Origin: Globisporangium splendens
Taxonomy: Eukaryota > Oomycota > Peronosporomycetes > Pythiales > Pythiaceae
NCBI GenBank assembly: GCA_006386115.1
Contig: VFIW01000012.1
Span: forward strand, 764,371-828,370
Direction of reading: 5' to 3'
DNA length: 64,000 nucleotides
The translations under genes were made by a program, and so were the position numbers. Below are positions 37,862-48,620 of this stretch, in pieces. The notes beneath the pieces were generated by a model. It did no database searches, was not told where the DNA came from, and saw only the letters and a list, made by a program, of their open reading frames with translations. The first letter of the stretch is position 1. Every line of letters starts with the position of its first letter.

Positions 37862-38946
37862 ATGAAGCGACCAAGTGACCAAGTGAACCGAGAAGAACGT
37901 CCGTCGTCCAAGCGACAGCAGGCAGCTCCAGAACTCTTCGACATCTCTCCCATTCTGAAGAAGAAGGGGGAGCTCGAGTTCTACAAGGAGCGGTTCTTCA
38001 GTTGGCGTCGGATCAATGATCGTGATGATCCGAACCAACACATCGCAGCCCAGAGAGACTCATGGCGAACATTTGTTCGTCTTGAGAATGAGAACAAGAT
38101 GGAGCGTCTTCTTCGTCGTGGCAATGCTCGTGCCGAAAGAAGAACTCCCGCTGACGACAGAGCGAACCGTAGCACTGGTCGTCGTAGTGTCGCCCCTGGC
38201 GACGCTACAAGCAGTTCTCATAGCTGCGGACCACGTCGGGAACATCAGACTCCAATGTCTGACGAGGCTCCCACGTGTCCGAGTTCGGTGGATATCCACG
38301 CCACCGAACTCTGTAGAAGCGTTGATGGTTCAACTGCTTCTTTCCACTTCTTTTTCCCTCGACGATGAGTTGGTCGATCTTCATGATCAACAATCGACTC
38401 AACCACCCAGTGATGCTCTCCCTGAGAGTCTAACAACGGGGGTGGGGCTGAACGAGAAAACGATTGAGCGACTCTGGAAGTGGAAGAGTGCTCACCGTGG
38501 GCAAATCGAGGCTTTGCAGCAGCGTTGTTCGGCGCTTGAGGAACGCTGCGAGAGTCTCGAGAACCTTGTCGCCGATCACGAGTCGAAGATCGAAGATCGA
38601 CGATCTGACAGAAGGTTCTGCCCAGTGTTCGGCTTTGGAGTCCCGTTTCGAGGAACGGTTCCAACAGGTTCAGGACGAACTTGTTCGACTCCAGAAGAAC
38701 GAGAAGTCTCGCGAGTTGGCTCACGATCGCCTGTTGCGCTCTGTGGAAGAAGCAGGTTCGGCTCTCGAGGTACTTCGTGGCGAGTACCATTCTCGTCTTC
38801 AAGCGTTGGAGGCAGTGACGGACCAATCCTTCGATCCTTCAACGTCCGTACGCCGAGAAGAATCTCCAGCAGCTTTGCGTGTTGCTCCTTCGCAATCAGT
38901 GGACAAGCTTCACGATCAGCTCGATCGTTTGCCGGACATCTCGTAG
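37862..38946 (+). pseudogene. Antisense coiled-coil ORF of element C (broken copy)
   Basis: Same gene as in elements A and D, here on the + strand because C is inverted. It starts MKRPSDQVNREERPSSKRQ 77 nt inside the 3' LTR. It reads through ISPILKKKGELEFYKERFF and is then broken near 38340 by an insertion of about 13 nt and near 38590 by a 7-nt tandem duplication also present in D. Coiled-coil segments (IEALQQRCSALEERCESLE) remain readable. Ends at TAG 38944-38946. Confidence 0.7.
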
Positions 38947-41900
38947 GATCGCGAATCCTTGGAAGGTAAGGCTTTTAGTCTACCCACACCACATAAAATG
39001 TGGGTGTAGACGCCTGCGTGTAGGAATGTCCTAGCGTGTAGGCATCACCATGTGCAGTTCACTCCTTTAACGGTCCAATTAAAACCTTGGCAGAGCTTGA
39101 GCTTCCAAGTGGACACTGTCATGTTCAGAGAACAGGTGTCTCCGTGCTAAGTAATACAAGATCATTGATCTTATAACTTGCTTGTTCTTCCTTCCGCTCT
39201 TGTCTGCTTGTTCCTTTTGCAGATCCTGAGCCTTCGCGATTGCGTCTCGAACAAACCTCACAACGGCTTGTCTTCTCACAACAAAGTCATCGACTTGCTG
39301 CCCTTCACGACTTGTTAGGTCGTCGAGGGGTTTCATCGAGTCAAAATTTGCTTTCAACTCGGAAGCAGCATTCAGGTCGTAAGACGACTTCGGCTTGTTT
39401 CCGTGAGCCGGAGTCCCTCCCCACTTAAGGTAGAGACCTCACCCATTATGGAAGCAGGCACTCGAGGGTGAATGCCATAGTTCACATAAAATGGAGAGTG
39501 ACCCGTCGAGACATGCGTGGAGTTGTTCAACGCAAACTCTGCGAGAGGGAGAAACTCACTCCACTCTTTGAAAGACGTTTCGTACGGCGCAACACGTCTT
39601 CGAGGACACGATTCACTTCGCTCTGTTTTGACCGTCCGTTTCAGGGTGTGCCCTGTTGACATGGACACGTGGTTCCAGAAAAAGTCCGAGCAGATTCACT
39701 GCCAGAACTTGACTTAAGAACAAGTGGTGTCACGGCCATACACGATCTCGACTGGTATCTTGTAGACTGACTACGACGTTTACAAGACCTTGCAGTCTTC
39801 TCAGCAGAAGATCTTGTCCGAAACAGGCGCAAGATTAACCATCTTGCTGAATCGGTCCACAAAACACCAGATGCCATTGCGTCCATGTGTGCTCCTTGAA
39901 GTCCGAATATGAAATCCCATACTCCCCAGACTTCCCACTGTCCGCGGGACGCCAATAACCGAAGTGGGTGCCTCTGTGTAACCATATGGTTTCAACTCGT
40001 TGGCTAGACCCTCGCAAGTCCTCACCTACTTGCTACCCACTGTACATGTGTGGCCAGTAGTAATCCCTGAAAGACTGAGAAACGTTTTCTCACGCCGAGG
40101 TGGCCACCCGAAGGACTGTCATGGTACTCATACAAGAGTCGATGGCGCCGACTTCGTCGTTTTGGAAAACACCCTTGTGCTGTATCCGCCTTTGTCGACC
40201 GCATAACAACACCCATTGTATACTCGGAAGCGGTGAACTCGCGATTTGTGCGCGAACGGAAGACCTTCAGGTGCTTTGTCGTAAGGGTCCTTGAAGAAAA
40301 AAATACTTCAACAGTCCTACATGTTTCGTCAGACTTGTACCTTCGACTATCCTCTTCTCGCACTGTAGCAAGCCGCAACCGCGATCGCTGGATTCTTCAC
40401 AGAGTCACCGCTCCGTCCGTTCTTTCACTCTGGCTTCGGTCGTATCCGGCTCTTGACAGCGCATCGTCAAGTGTTTCGATCTTGCTGGCTTGTAGTGGTA
40501 CAACAAAGTTGTACCTGCAAAGAAGGCGAAACCATCTCGCATTCTTTGCGACAAATGAGGAGTCCTGCCCTGCCGTACGCAGAGAATGCTGATCAGTTAG
40601 ATAGAAAGCGCTCCCGCCAAGCAAATACGACCCTGAACTTTGACCAAAGAATACTTCATCGCCAGAAGTTCCTTGTCATGAACTGGGTAGTTCCGTTCTG
40701 CGGGTCGGAGTTGTCGCGACTGATACGACACAACTCGCTCATGACCCTCATCATCGTGTTGCATCAATGCGCAACCGATGGCATAGTCGCTCGCATCGCA
40801 GACGACGTGGAACGGCTTGTCGTGGTTTGGCAGAGCCAAGACAGGAGCTTCTCGAAGACTCCTCTTGACTTCTTCGAACGCCGTCTGATGGTCTTTCGAC
40901 CACTTCCACTCAACGTCTTTCTTCAAGAGCTGTGTGAGGGGTTGCACCAACGCTACATAATTGCGCGTGTACTTGTGCAAGTAGTTGGCTAGACCCAACC
41001 ATTGTCGCAGCTGTTTGACGTTCTGAGGCACTGGCCAATTGTCAATAGCTTTGACCTTCTCCGGATCGACTCGAACACCGCTCTTGCCCACAAAACAACC
41101 GAGAACAGGGATCTCGGGGGCGAAGAACATGCACTTCTTCAAGTTTGCGTAGAGTTTGTTCTCACGCATGACCTGGAAAACTTGACGAAGATGATCGAGA
41201 TGAACATCGACATCAGACTCCCCATTCGTGGTCTTACTGTGAACGAAAATATCGTCAAAGTAACTTGGTGCAAATGTTCGCAGAGGACGAAGAACGTTCG
41301 TGACCATTCGATTGAAGGTCGCAGGAGCATTCTTCAGTCCCTGTGGCATCACTGACCATTCCCACAGCATACCACTCGGGGTGCTCACTGCGGTTAGTGG
41401 GACATCGTCTTCGCGCATTCGAATCTGATAGAACCCATCTTTCAGATCGATAGCACTAAAGACGGTGCTGCCAACCATTCCATCAAGGATCATGTCCTTG
41501 CGTGGAACCGGAGTCTGGGCTGGAATTGTCGCGTCGTTCAGCTTGTTAAAAGCGTGAACAATGCGCCAACCTCCAGTTGCCTTCTTCACACAGAAAGTGG
41601 GGCTGCAATGCGGAGACTTGCTTTCCCGCACATGACCAGCCTTAGCACGTTGTGCAAAGAACTCGTCGGTCGCCTCGACTTGTTCCTTTGGCAACGGCCA
41701 CTGTCTTGTGATGCAGTACTTCGTGCCAGGAAGTACATCTATCTCATGGCGAATGCCTCTGTTGAATGGCAATTCGTTCGGCACCTTGTCAGGGAAAATG
41801 TCTTCATATTCCCTGGCAAGCGCATACACGGGGTTCTTCTTGAGGGAGTCCCACGACTGCTCCTCGAACCTTTCCTTCCGTGTCTTTTCGTCCAACACAT

Positions 41901-43001
41901 CTGCATCCGCACTAGATGCTGTGTTGACGAAGCCTTTGTCGACCATTTCGACGATCACACACACCTGCGCAATATCGCCTCTCGCTAGGCTGCGCTCCAG
42001 TGTCTTCTTGCTCATCGATGGCAAGGAAATCAATTCTTCGACTGAACTTGGAGGATTTTCAATCTTCACGTGACGGATTACATCCACGCCACCTTCTTCA
42101 CTGTAGACCGCGATATTCACAAACTCGCTTGGAATGTCTTGTGCTTGGACACTCCCTTCGTCATCACCACTTGTACCTTGATCAGGGGAACTCAAAACTC
42201 TTGACGAAACACTTCTCTTGCTGGTCTTCTTCTTCTTGTCTTGGGAAGGGTGTCTGTTCCTCTTTCATTCACTCTTGTCAACGCCATCGCGAACCTTCTC
42301 GTCGTCGATGGCAAAGGAGACAGTCTTTTTCTGGCGCCTGACTGCTCCACCTCCGTTCATCTTCTTTAAAATGGGTACCGCTTGTGAACATGGGGGGCCA
42401 TCGCACACCGCAATATCACAAGGGTCATCTGGGATCTCTTCCACAGATGTATACACCCATACCACTTCATCCGTTGTTGTGCAGCACAAGTCAACATCTC
42501 GTGACTTGCCAACGGAGATCTTCATATTCATCCAGTCAATGCTAGGTTGATAACGCTTCAACCACGGCATTCCCAGGATGATGTCAAACTTGTCATCGAG
42601 GTCGAGTAAGATGAACTCGTCTTCACCTCGGAAATCTTCACACTTGATTGCCAAGCGCACCACGCGCTTCGGCATCTTCACAGTTGACCCATTTGCCAAC
42701 CGGACAATCATCGCCTTCTCTTCATTCGCATCGGGCACGAAGATACCATGCCTGATGATCACTTCATTTCGAACAAAGTTGTTCGACGCACCGGTGTCAA
42801 CCAAAGCTCGTAGAGGCGTTGAAATACCGTCTACATGAACTTTGTGAACGATCAAACTTGACGTTTGACTGACACTCTTCTCACTCATAGTGGAAACTGC
42901 ATGTGCTTGATGCACATAGGGGTCAGAGTCCTGTGTCTCCACAACGTCCACAGTCCTCTTTTCCGGGCCAGTAGGAGGCCCCTCCCCTACTGTCCATTCC
43001 C
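38205..43001 (-). pseudogene. Pol of element C
   Basis: The frame opens after the slippery heptamer (minus 43008-43002). Protease (VDTGASNNFV) and RT (YFDDIFVHS, AIDLKDGFYQI) are intact. TGA at 42265-42267 interrupts the linker. RNase H and integrase are shredded by indels between 40640 and 39060. The chromodomain is readable (RVRWRGYPPNSDTWEPRQT) and ends at the stop 38205-38207. Confidence 0.88.
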
Positions 43002-44036
43002 GTTTTTTGGCCCAGGTGACCGCTCGAACCGACGACCGTAAGAACGATCGTGGGTGTTCGAACGAGCACCCTGTGTCGTTTGCCGATCCGGCAAAGACAC
43101 CTTGCAGTTCCGAGCAATATGACCCGGCTTCCCGCAACGGAAACACTTCCCATCGTTGCGAGGACGCTCATTTCCAGGCGTGGAAATGTACGAAATGTCC
43201 ATGGGCTCGGGACCGTCATGCGCAACATTTGATTGCCGCATTGGTCTCGACGCAAACCCATGGAACTTCGCTTGCTTCATGCTGAACTCTTCTTGCATCG
43301 CACGTTCGATGGCTTCGTCCAGCGTCTTGGGGTACTCGCGGAACAGTTGGTTCCAAATCGGACCATCGCTCAGACCCGTCATGAACGTCACGACTTGCGT
43401 CGGAACGTCAATCGGCTCGTCAACGATACTCGACACCAAGTAGCGAGCACGTTGTGCATACGAGTGAAGGTCGAAACGGCCTTGACGAAGCTTGAGGAAC
43501 TCGGTGCGCGCACGGAACTCACTCTGTGGAGGTTCAAACGTCTTCTTGAGTTCGGTCTTGAAGTGGTCGTAGCTGGGGAAGCAGTTTAGATCCGCTAAAC
43601 GCTTACCATATGCCCAGCTCTTCGCACGACCCGCAAGGTTGGACATCGCGAACAACACTTGCTGCGAAGGGTCTCGCAGTTGCCTTGCAGCGATGGCTGC
43701 ATCCAACTCGACGAACCATCGTGAGAGAGGCTCGTTCTCTCCGCCGCGATACGGAGAGACGTCAAGCTTCAGTGGCACCGTCCTGATTGAGGAAACAGGG
43801 GTTGCGACCTGCTTCCGGGAGGACATGATCTCGTGGTGCATGAAGCTGACCACCGCACTCTTCTGGTCCTCCGGAGACGCCGATCGAAGCAGGCTGACCA
43901 CAGCAGCCTCTCCGATGACATCTCGCATGCGCTCAAGCGCCATCCACTCATGAGAAGACAGATGAGGGAAACCCTCAATAGTCAACTCGACAGTTTCCGG
44001 TACTGTTGGACCGAGTGGGGTTCCTGTAGCATCCAT
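42987..44036 (-). CDS. Gag of element C
   Basis: 349 aa, nearly identical to Gag of A. It has the same CCHC knuckle, the same -1 frameshift heptamer at its 3' end and an intact frame. Start ATG 44036 is chosen as in A. Confidence 0.9.
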   Translation of the reverse strand: MDATGTPLGPTVPETVELTIEGFPHLSSHEWMALERMRDVIGEAAVVSLLRSASPEDQKSAVVSFMHHEIMSSRKQVATPVSSIRTVPLKLDVSPYRGGENEPLSRWFVELDAAIAARQLRDPSQQVLFAMSNLAGRAKSWAYGKRLADLNCFPSYDHFKTELKKTFEPPQSEFRARTEFLKLRQGRFDLHSYAQRARYLVSSIVDEPIDVPTQVVTFMTGLSDGPIWNQLFREYPKTLDEAIERAMQEEFSMKQAKFHGFASRPMRQSNVAHDGPEPMDISYISTPGNERPRNDGKCFRCGKPGHIARNCKVSLPDRQTTQGARSNTHDRSYGRRFERSPGPKNGNGQ

Positions 44037-44155
44037 GTTCCAAACAAGGATGCTCGCAGGGTCTTGGACAGGAATGCTCGACGTGCTTAAAGCCGCGTCG
44101 TCAAACCTCTTCACTTCACTGGGTCGTTGAAAGGACCGCTCGAAGTGCTACCAGG

Positions 44156-44806
44156 TGTAAGAGGGCGCTGTTCACAACAGTCCCTCAAACACGGCACACA
44201 CGCTTGTGCCAGAGGAAGCGATCTCCCGACTTGGAGGGAGAAAGAAGACTCTAGGGCTTGGAGGAAAATTTATAACTGAATTAAAAATGGTTATGGTTCC
44301 TGTCGCTACTTACAAATGAACCCCAAGGGATCCTACACGTTTTATAACTAAAACCTAAACATACACAATAAAACCTATGAATCTGATATATAAAACCTTG
44401 GGTACACTGAGGTTGAACCTACGGGATCTTTGAGAAGCTTGAACTTCAAGTCTTATTTAAAATCCCTGCAAAGTGAATCGACATCGCGCCACTCACTCCA
44501 GGTGGCAGAGACCGTCCGGTCTCGTCGTCCATCCAGTTTTCCCAATCAGGAACCATCACTCAGTACTTGTTAGTCATGGATGGTTATCACTCTGTTACGG
44601 ATTAGTACATGAGAAACACTTCTGCACTGATCAGCACAGAGAACCTCGTGACGCATCGAATGACGCATAAACCTGCATGGGGGACTGTCAGTACCGTAAT
44701 CCCTTTGTATTTGGGGTCTCCACAATGCACGCTGAAGGTGGTGTGTGGCACACTAGATCTGGGGACAGATCCACCTTCATGTAATGGCTGGTTGTGGCCC
44801 ATTACA
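44156..44806 (-). repeat. 5' LTR of element C
   Basis: 651 bp, reverse orientation. A cluster of small indels at about 44460-44740 distinguishes it from the sister LTRs and disrupts the paired TGACGTCA sites. Confidence 0.9.
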
Positions 44807-45616
44807 CTAGATATACCTACACGCATGCGTCTACACCCGACATTTTATGTGGGTAGACTAAAGCCTTACCTTCCAAGTGGATCTGCGGATCCTACGAGAT
44901 CTTCCGCAAACGATCGAGCTGATCATGAAGCTTCTCCACTTGATTGCGAAGAGCAAACAGCTCATCGCTCTGGAGATTCTTCTCGGCGTACAGGAGTTGC
45001 AGGACGTCGAAGGATTGGTCCTTCACTGCCTCCAACGCTTGAAGGCGAGAATGGTACTCGCCACGAAGTACCTCGAGAGCCGAACCTGCCTCTTCCACAG
45101 AGCGCAACAGGCGATCGTGAGCCAACTCACGAGACTTCTCGTTCTTCTGGAGTCGAACAAGTTCGTCCTGAACCTGTTGGAACCGTTCCTCGTAACGGGA
45201 CTCCAAAACCGAACACTGGGCAGAACCTTCTGTCAGATCGTCGATCCTCGACTCGTGATCGGCGACGAGGTTCTCGAGACTCTCGCAGCGTTCCTCAAGC
45301 GTCGAACAACGCTGCTGCAGCGCCTCGATTTGCCCACGGTGAGCACTCTTCCACTTCCAGAGTCGCTCAATCGTTTTCTCGTTCAGCCCCACCCCCGTTA
45401 TTAGACTCTCAGGGAGAGCATCGCTGGGTGGTTGAGTCGATTGTTGATCATGAAGATCGACCGACTCATCGTCGAGGAAAGAAGTAGTTGAACCATCAAC
45501 GCTTCTACAGAGTTCGGTGGCGTGGATATCCACCGAGCTCGGACACGTGGGAGCCTCGTCAGACATTGGAGTCTGATGTTCCCGACGTGGTCCGCAGCTA
45601 TGAGAACTGCTTGTAG
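44807..45616 (+). pseudogene. Pol of element A, 3' part with chromodomain
   Basis: Continues pol after the nested insertion: LDIPTRMRLHPTFYVGRLKPYLP, a long serine-, arginine- and proline-rich linker, then the chromodomain (VVESIVDHEDRP ... FYRVRWRGYPPSSDTWEPRQTL). It stops at TAG 45614-45616. One TAG (near 45464) lies inside the chromodomain just after RRGKK. Chromodomains of chromoviruses direct integration to particular chromatin. Confidence 0.85.
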
Positions 45617-45966
45617 CGTCGCCAGGGGCGACACTACGACGACCAGTGCTACGGTTCGCTCTGTCGTCAGCGGGAGTTCTTCTTTCGGCACGAGCATTGC
45701 CACGACGAAGAAGACGCTCCATCTTGTTCTCGTTCTCAAGACGAACAAATGTTCGCCATGAGTCTCTCTGGGCTGCGATGTGTTGGTTCGGACCATCGCG
45801 ATCGTTGATCCGACGCCAACTGAAGAACCGCTCCTTGTAGAACTCGAGCTCCCCCTTCTTCTTCAGAATGGGAGAAATGTCAAGGAGTTCTGGAGCTGTC
45901 CGCTGTCCGCTGTCGATTGGACGACGGACGTTCTTCACGGTTCACTTGGTCACTTGGTCGCTTCAT
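44892..45966 (-). CDS. Antisense coiled-coil ORF of element A
   Basis: The frame on the strand opposite to pol is open for 348 codons from ATG 45938. The start shared with C and D (MKRPSDQVNREERPSS) is at 45966, separated from it by a 7-nt tandem duplication. The protein is hydrophilic: ISPILKKKGELEFYKERFF, RRINDRD, an arginine-rich part, then about 170 residues of near-continuous heptads (EALQQRCSTLEERCESLE, FQQVQDELVRLQKNEKSR, LFALRNQVEKLHDQLDRLR). It overlaps the chromodomain end of pol by about 725 nt and occupies the otherwise empty 426 bp before the 3' LTR. Removing the simple 7-nt duplications from A and D leaves both at 356 codons, which argues for selection on the frame. Function is unknown. 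Antisense genes in this position are known in some plant Ty3/gypsy elements. Confidence 0.6.
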
Positions 45967-46029
45967 TGCCAATTGCAAAGTGAACTGCTCCGAAAGGTCT
46001 GCAAAAGTACGCAAGGTACTTGTGACTTT

Positions 46030-46042
46030 AAGAAGGGGATGA
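46030..46042 (+). other. Polypurine tract of element A
   Basis: Purine-rich AAGAAGGGGATGA directly precedes the 3' LTR. The same tract lies before the LTRs of C and D. It primes plus-strand synthesis. Confidence 0.75.
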
Positions 46043-46693
46043 TGTAATGGGCCATAACCAGCCATTACATGAAGGTGGATTTGTCCCCAGATCTAGTGTA
46101 CCACACACCACCTTCAGCGTGCATTGTGGAGACACAAATAACAAAGGGATTACGGTACGACAGTCCCCACATGCACGTGTGACGTCATTCGATGACGTCA
46201 CGAGTGTTCTCTGTGCTGATCAGTGCAGAATGTTGTTCTCATGTACTAATCAGTACTGTGCAATGACATCCATGTACTAATCAAGTACTGAGTGATGGTT
46301 CCTGCTTGGGAAACTGGGCTAGCGACGAGACCGAGATGTCTCTGCCACCTAGAGTGAGTGGCGCGAGCCAATCACTTTGCAGGGATTTTATACAAGACTT
46401 GAAGTTCAAGCTTCTAGAAGATCCCGTAGGTTCAACCTCAGTGTACCCAAGGTTTTATATATCAGATTCATAGGTTTTATTTCTGCATGTTTAGGTTTTA
46501 GTTATAAAACCTCTAGGATCCCTTGGGGTTCATCAGCAAGTAGCGACAGGAACCATAACCTTTTCAATTCAGTTGCAAATTTTCCTTCAAGCCCTCAAGT
46601 TTTCGTTCCTCCCTCCAAGTCGGGAGATCGCTTCCTCTGGCACAAGCGTGTGTGCCGTGTTTGAGGGACTGTTGTGAACAGCGCCCTCTTACA
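46043..46693 (+). repeat. 3' LTR of element A
   Basis: 651 bp, TGTAATGGGC to CCTCTTACA, with both TGACGTCA palindromes retained. Its right edge joins the leader of the unrelated element B. Confidence 0.92.
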
Positions 46694-46768
46694 AAAACTG
46701 GTAGTACTAGTAGTCAATCTACGACCCGGCAGAGGTAACTGCCTGAATCGCTTCCTCAAGGATTCGTA

Positions 46769-47929
46769 ATGGCGTCAATTGACCCTGCGCAGTTCCCGCA
46801 CCTCTCGGCCGAACACCGGAGTGTGCTGATCCGAATGGCACAAGCTCTAGGCGACCAAGTCGCTCTAGACGTGCTCTCGGCGTCGCCGGAACAGCAAATC
46901 TTTCGACTCGAGCAGTTCGAGAACTTCTCGAACGCTCAGCGCCTCGAAGGAGAGCGAAGTGCGCAAGCACAAATGCAAGCCACCGCAAGCTTGACCGCAG
47001 AGATGCTGCGCTCAGCTGCCGAGTCGCGCGAAGCGCTCGAGCGAGTGGTATCTGTGGTTGCTGGTGCAGCCACGTCTTTGTCGAGTGCGGCTTCTGCGCC
47101 TCAGACACCCACGTCCCAAACTCCCCGCCCAAGAGCTGTCAAGATCGACGCTCCGAAATTCGATGGTGCGGATGGCGACAAGCTCATCCACTGGCTACTT
47201 GCCGTGGAGCGTTGCGCCAAGGCTCAGCTCATCGACAGCAACGAGCAGATGGTGTCTTACGCCATCTCGAACCTGCGCGGTCGAGCGTCGGAATGGGCAT
47301 TCTCGACGTTGCTCGCCGATGAGTGTGCATTCGACACGTGGGATATTTTCCGTGCGAGAATCACCGCCATGTATCAGCCTCCGAACAACGAAGTGCTGTT
47401 GCAAGGTCGTTTCTTCTCCTTGAAACAAGGGAAGCTCTCGCTGGAACGATACATCCAGGAGATGAGAAGCCTGTGCGCGGCGATCACGACTAGCCCTTTG
47501 TCTGAGTCTGTGAAAGTGCCTGCGTTTCTCAACGGCCTCAACAGTGGACCAGCGCATCAGGAGTTGTACCGACGCTTGCCGGTCACGATGGAAGATGCGA
47601 TCCGCATTGCGCTCGTTGAGCAGCAATCGTTCAGAGTCAGCCGACCTGATTGGAACGCTGGCCGCCACAACGGTGCGCATCACAGCCACCGAGCAGTCAC
47701 GAATGAGCGGCGCTTCCATGGTCCGACGCCAATGGATCTCAGCAGCGCCGAAGTGACCTGCTTTAATTGTGGCAAGCGGGGACACTATCAGTCGAAGTGT
47801 CCCGCTCCAAGGCAGTCTGCTCCTCGCACTGGAAATCAGGCGAGGGACTACCAAACGCCGCGCGGCAACCACGCTCATCGAGGTGGCAGATCCGCTGCGG
47901 CAAGAAAGGGAAACGGAATGTCTCAGTAG
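46769..47929 (+). CDS. Gag of element B
   Basis: 386 aa from ATG 46769. Capsid-like region with KLIHWLLAVERCAKAQL and YAISNLRGRASEWAFSTLL, parallel to Gag of A but only distantly similar. CCHC knuckle CFNCGKRGHYQSKC at about residues 330-343. The stop TAG lies inside the frameshift hairpin. The frame is intact. Confidence 0.9.
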   Translation: MASIDPAQFPHLSAEHRSVLIRMAQALGDQVALDVLSASPEQQIFRLEQFENFSNAQRLEGERSAQAQMQATASLTAEMLRSAAESREALERVVSVVAGAATSLSSAASAPQTPTSQTPRPRAVKIDAPKFDGADGDKLIHWLLAVERCAKAQLIDSNEQMVSYAISNLRGRASEWAFSTLLADECAFDTWDIFRARITAMYQPPNNEVLLQGRFFSLKQGKLSLERYIQEMRSLCAAITTSPLSESVKVPAFLNGLNSGPAHQELYRRLPVTMEDAIRIALVEQQSFRVSRPDWNAGRHNGAHHSHRAVTNERRFHGPTPMDLSSAEVTCFNCGKRGHYQSKCPAPRQSAPRTGNQARDYQTPRGNHAHRGGRSAAARKGNGMSQ

Positions 47930-47950
47930 AAGCGGGACACTCTACTGAGA
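47908..47950 (+). promoter_or_regulatory. -1 ribosomal frameshift signal, element B gag/pol
   Basis: The heptamer G GGA AAC (47908-47914) is in gag phase (AAG GGA AAC). A 6-nt spacer and a perfect 10-bp hairpin follow, with arms TCTCAGTAGA (47921-47930) and TCTACTGAGA (47941-47950) and a 10-nt loop. The gag stop codon sits in the 5' arm. The protease frame is -1 relative to gag. Confidence 0.82.
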
Positions 47951-48469
47951 CGGACTCTATAGCTTCGGCGTCGCCGACTACTAGAGTCGTGCAGATGGGA
48001 AGCTTAGTCCCAGGAGCTCTTGACAACAAGGCTCCGAGTGAGATGTTGGTATATAGCGCCGATGTGAAGGGCTATGAGAAGAAAATGACGGTTCTTGTTG
48101 ACTGCGGTGCGTCACAGAACTTCGTCTCTAAGTCAGCTCTGAAAAAGAGTCTGCAAGCGTATGACCGACTTGTCCACAGTGGCAAGCGCGAGAAGATGAT
48201 CGTACGTCTGGCCGATGGGTCGACAGTACACACTGAAGGGGTTCAAGTCGAACTCTCCTTCATTTTTTGTCGACTTTGTCTGCAAGAAACGTTCGTGGTG
48301 CAGCGATGGGGTCGAGTACGCCTTCATCCTAGGGATGCCTTGGCCTGGCGAAACATCAGCCTTGGATCGATTTTTTTTTTTTGGCGAGCCGCACCATCGG
48401 ACAGCCCACCCCTTCCTCTGATGACGACGAAGGTTGCGGGAAAATTTCCACGCAATGGATGCGAGCTTT

Positions 48470-48620
48470 GAACACGCTGTGGCAGGGAGCCCAGCAGGAA
48501 CACATGCGGCGGCAGCGAGCCCCGCTCAAAACACACTTGCTGTGGCAGGGAGCCCAGCTAGAAGATGCGCTGAGGCAGGGAGCCCAGCAAAGAGATCAAC
48601 TGCAGCAGGTAGCCCAGTTA
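48470..48620 (+). repeat. AGSPA-coding degenerate tandem repeat in pol B
   Basis: Repeats built on GCAGGGAGCCCAGC-like units encode AVAGSPA-type peptides in the linker between protease and RT. Units are unequal, about 24-48 nt. Confidence 0.65.

Larger units (their letters stand above)
37118..44806 (-). mobile_element. Element C: complete chromovirus of the A family, nested in A
   Basis: 7.7 kb in the opposite orientation to A. LTRs are at 44156-44806 (5') and 37118-37785 (3'). It is flanked by the 5-bp target duplication CTAGA at 37113-37117 and 44807-44811. Gag, the frameshift signal, protease and RT are nearly the same as in A. From about 40640 down to 39060 (RNase H to integrase) many small indels break the frame. 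A TGA at 42265-42267 replaces a Trp codon in the linker after protease. Confidence 0.92.
31335..46693 (+). mobile_element. Element A: chromovirus (Ty3/gypsy), interrupted by element C
   Basis: It consists of a 5' LTR (31335-31984), gag, pol, chromodomain, antisense ORF and 3' LTR (46043-46693). The pol gene is cut at 37117 by element C (37118-44806) and resumes at 44807 with the duplicated target CTAGA. No matching 5-bp duplication is seen outside the two LTRs (CATTC on the left, AAAAC on the right), so the outer ends have been rearranged. Inactivating changes are a TGA at 35595-35597 in RNase H and a glycine in place of the second integrase catalytic aspartate (codon 36417-36419, VSGRD instead of VSDRD). 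Confidence 0.9.

Noticed and set aside
44609..44806. Open frame joining LTR sequence to the A chromodomain linker
   Set aside because: Its first part is LTR of element C read in reverse and only fortuitously in frame.
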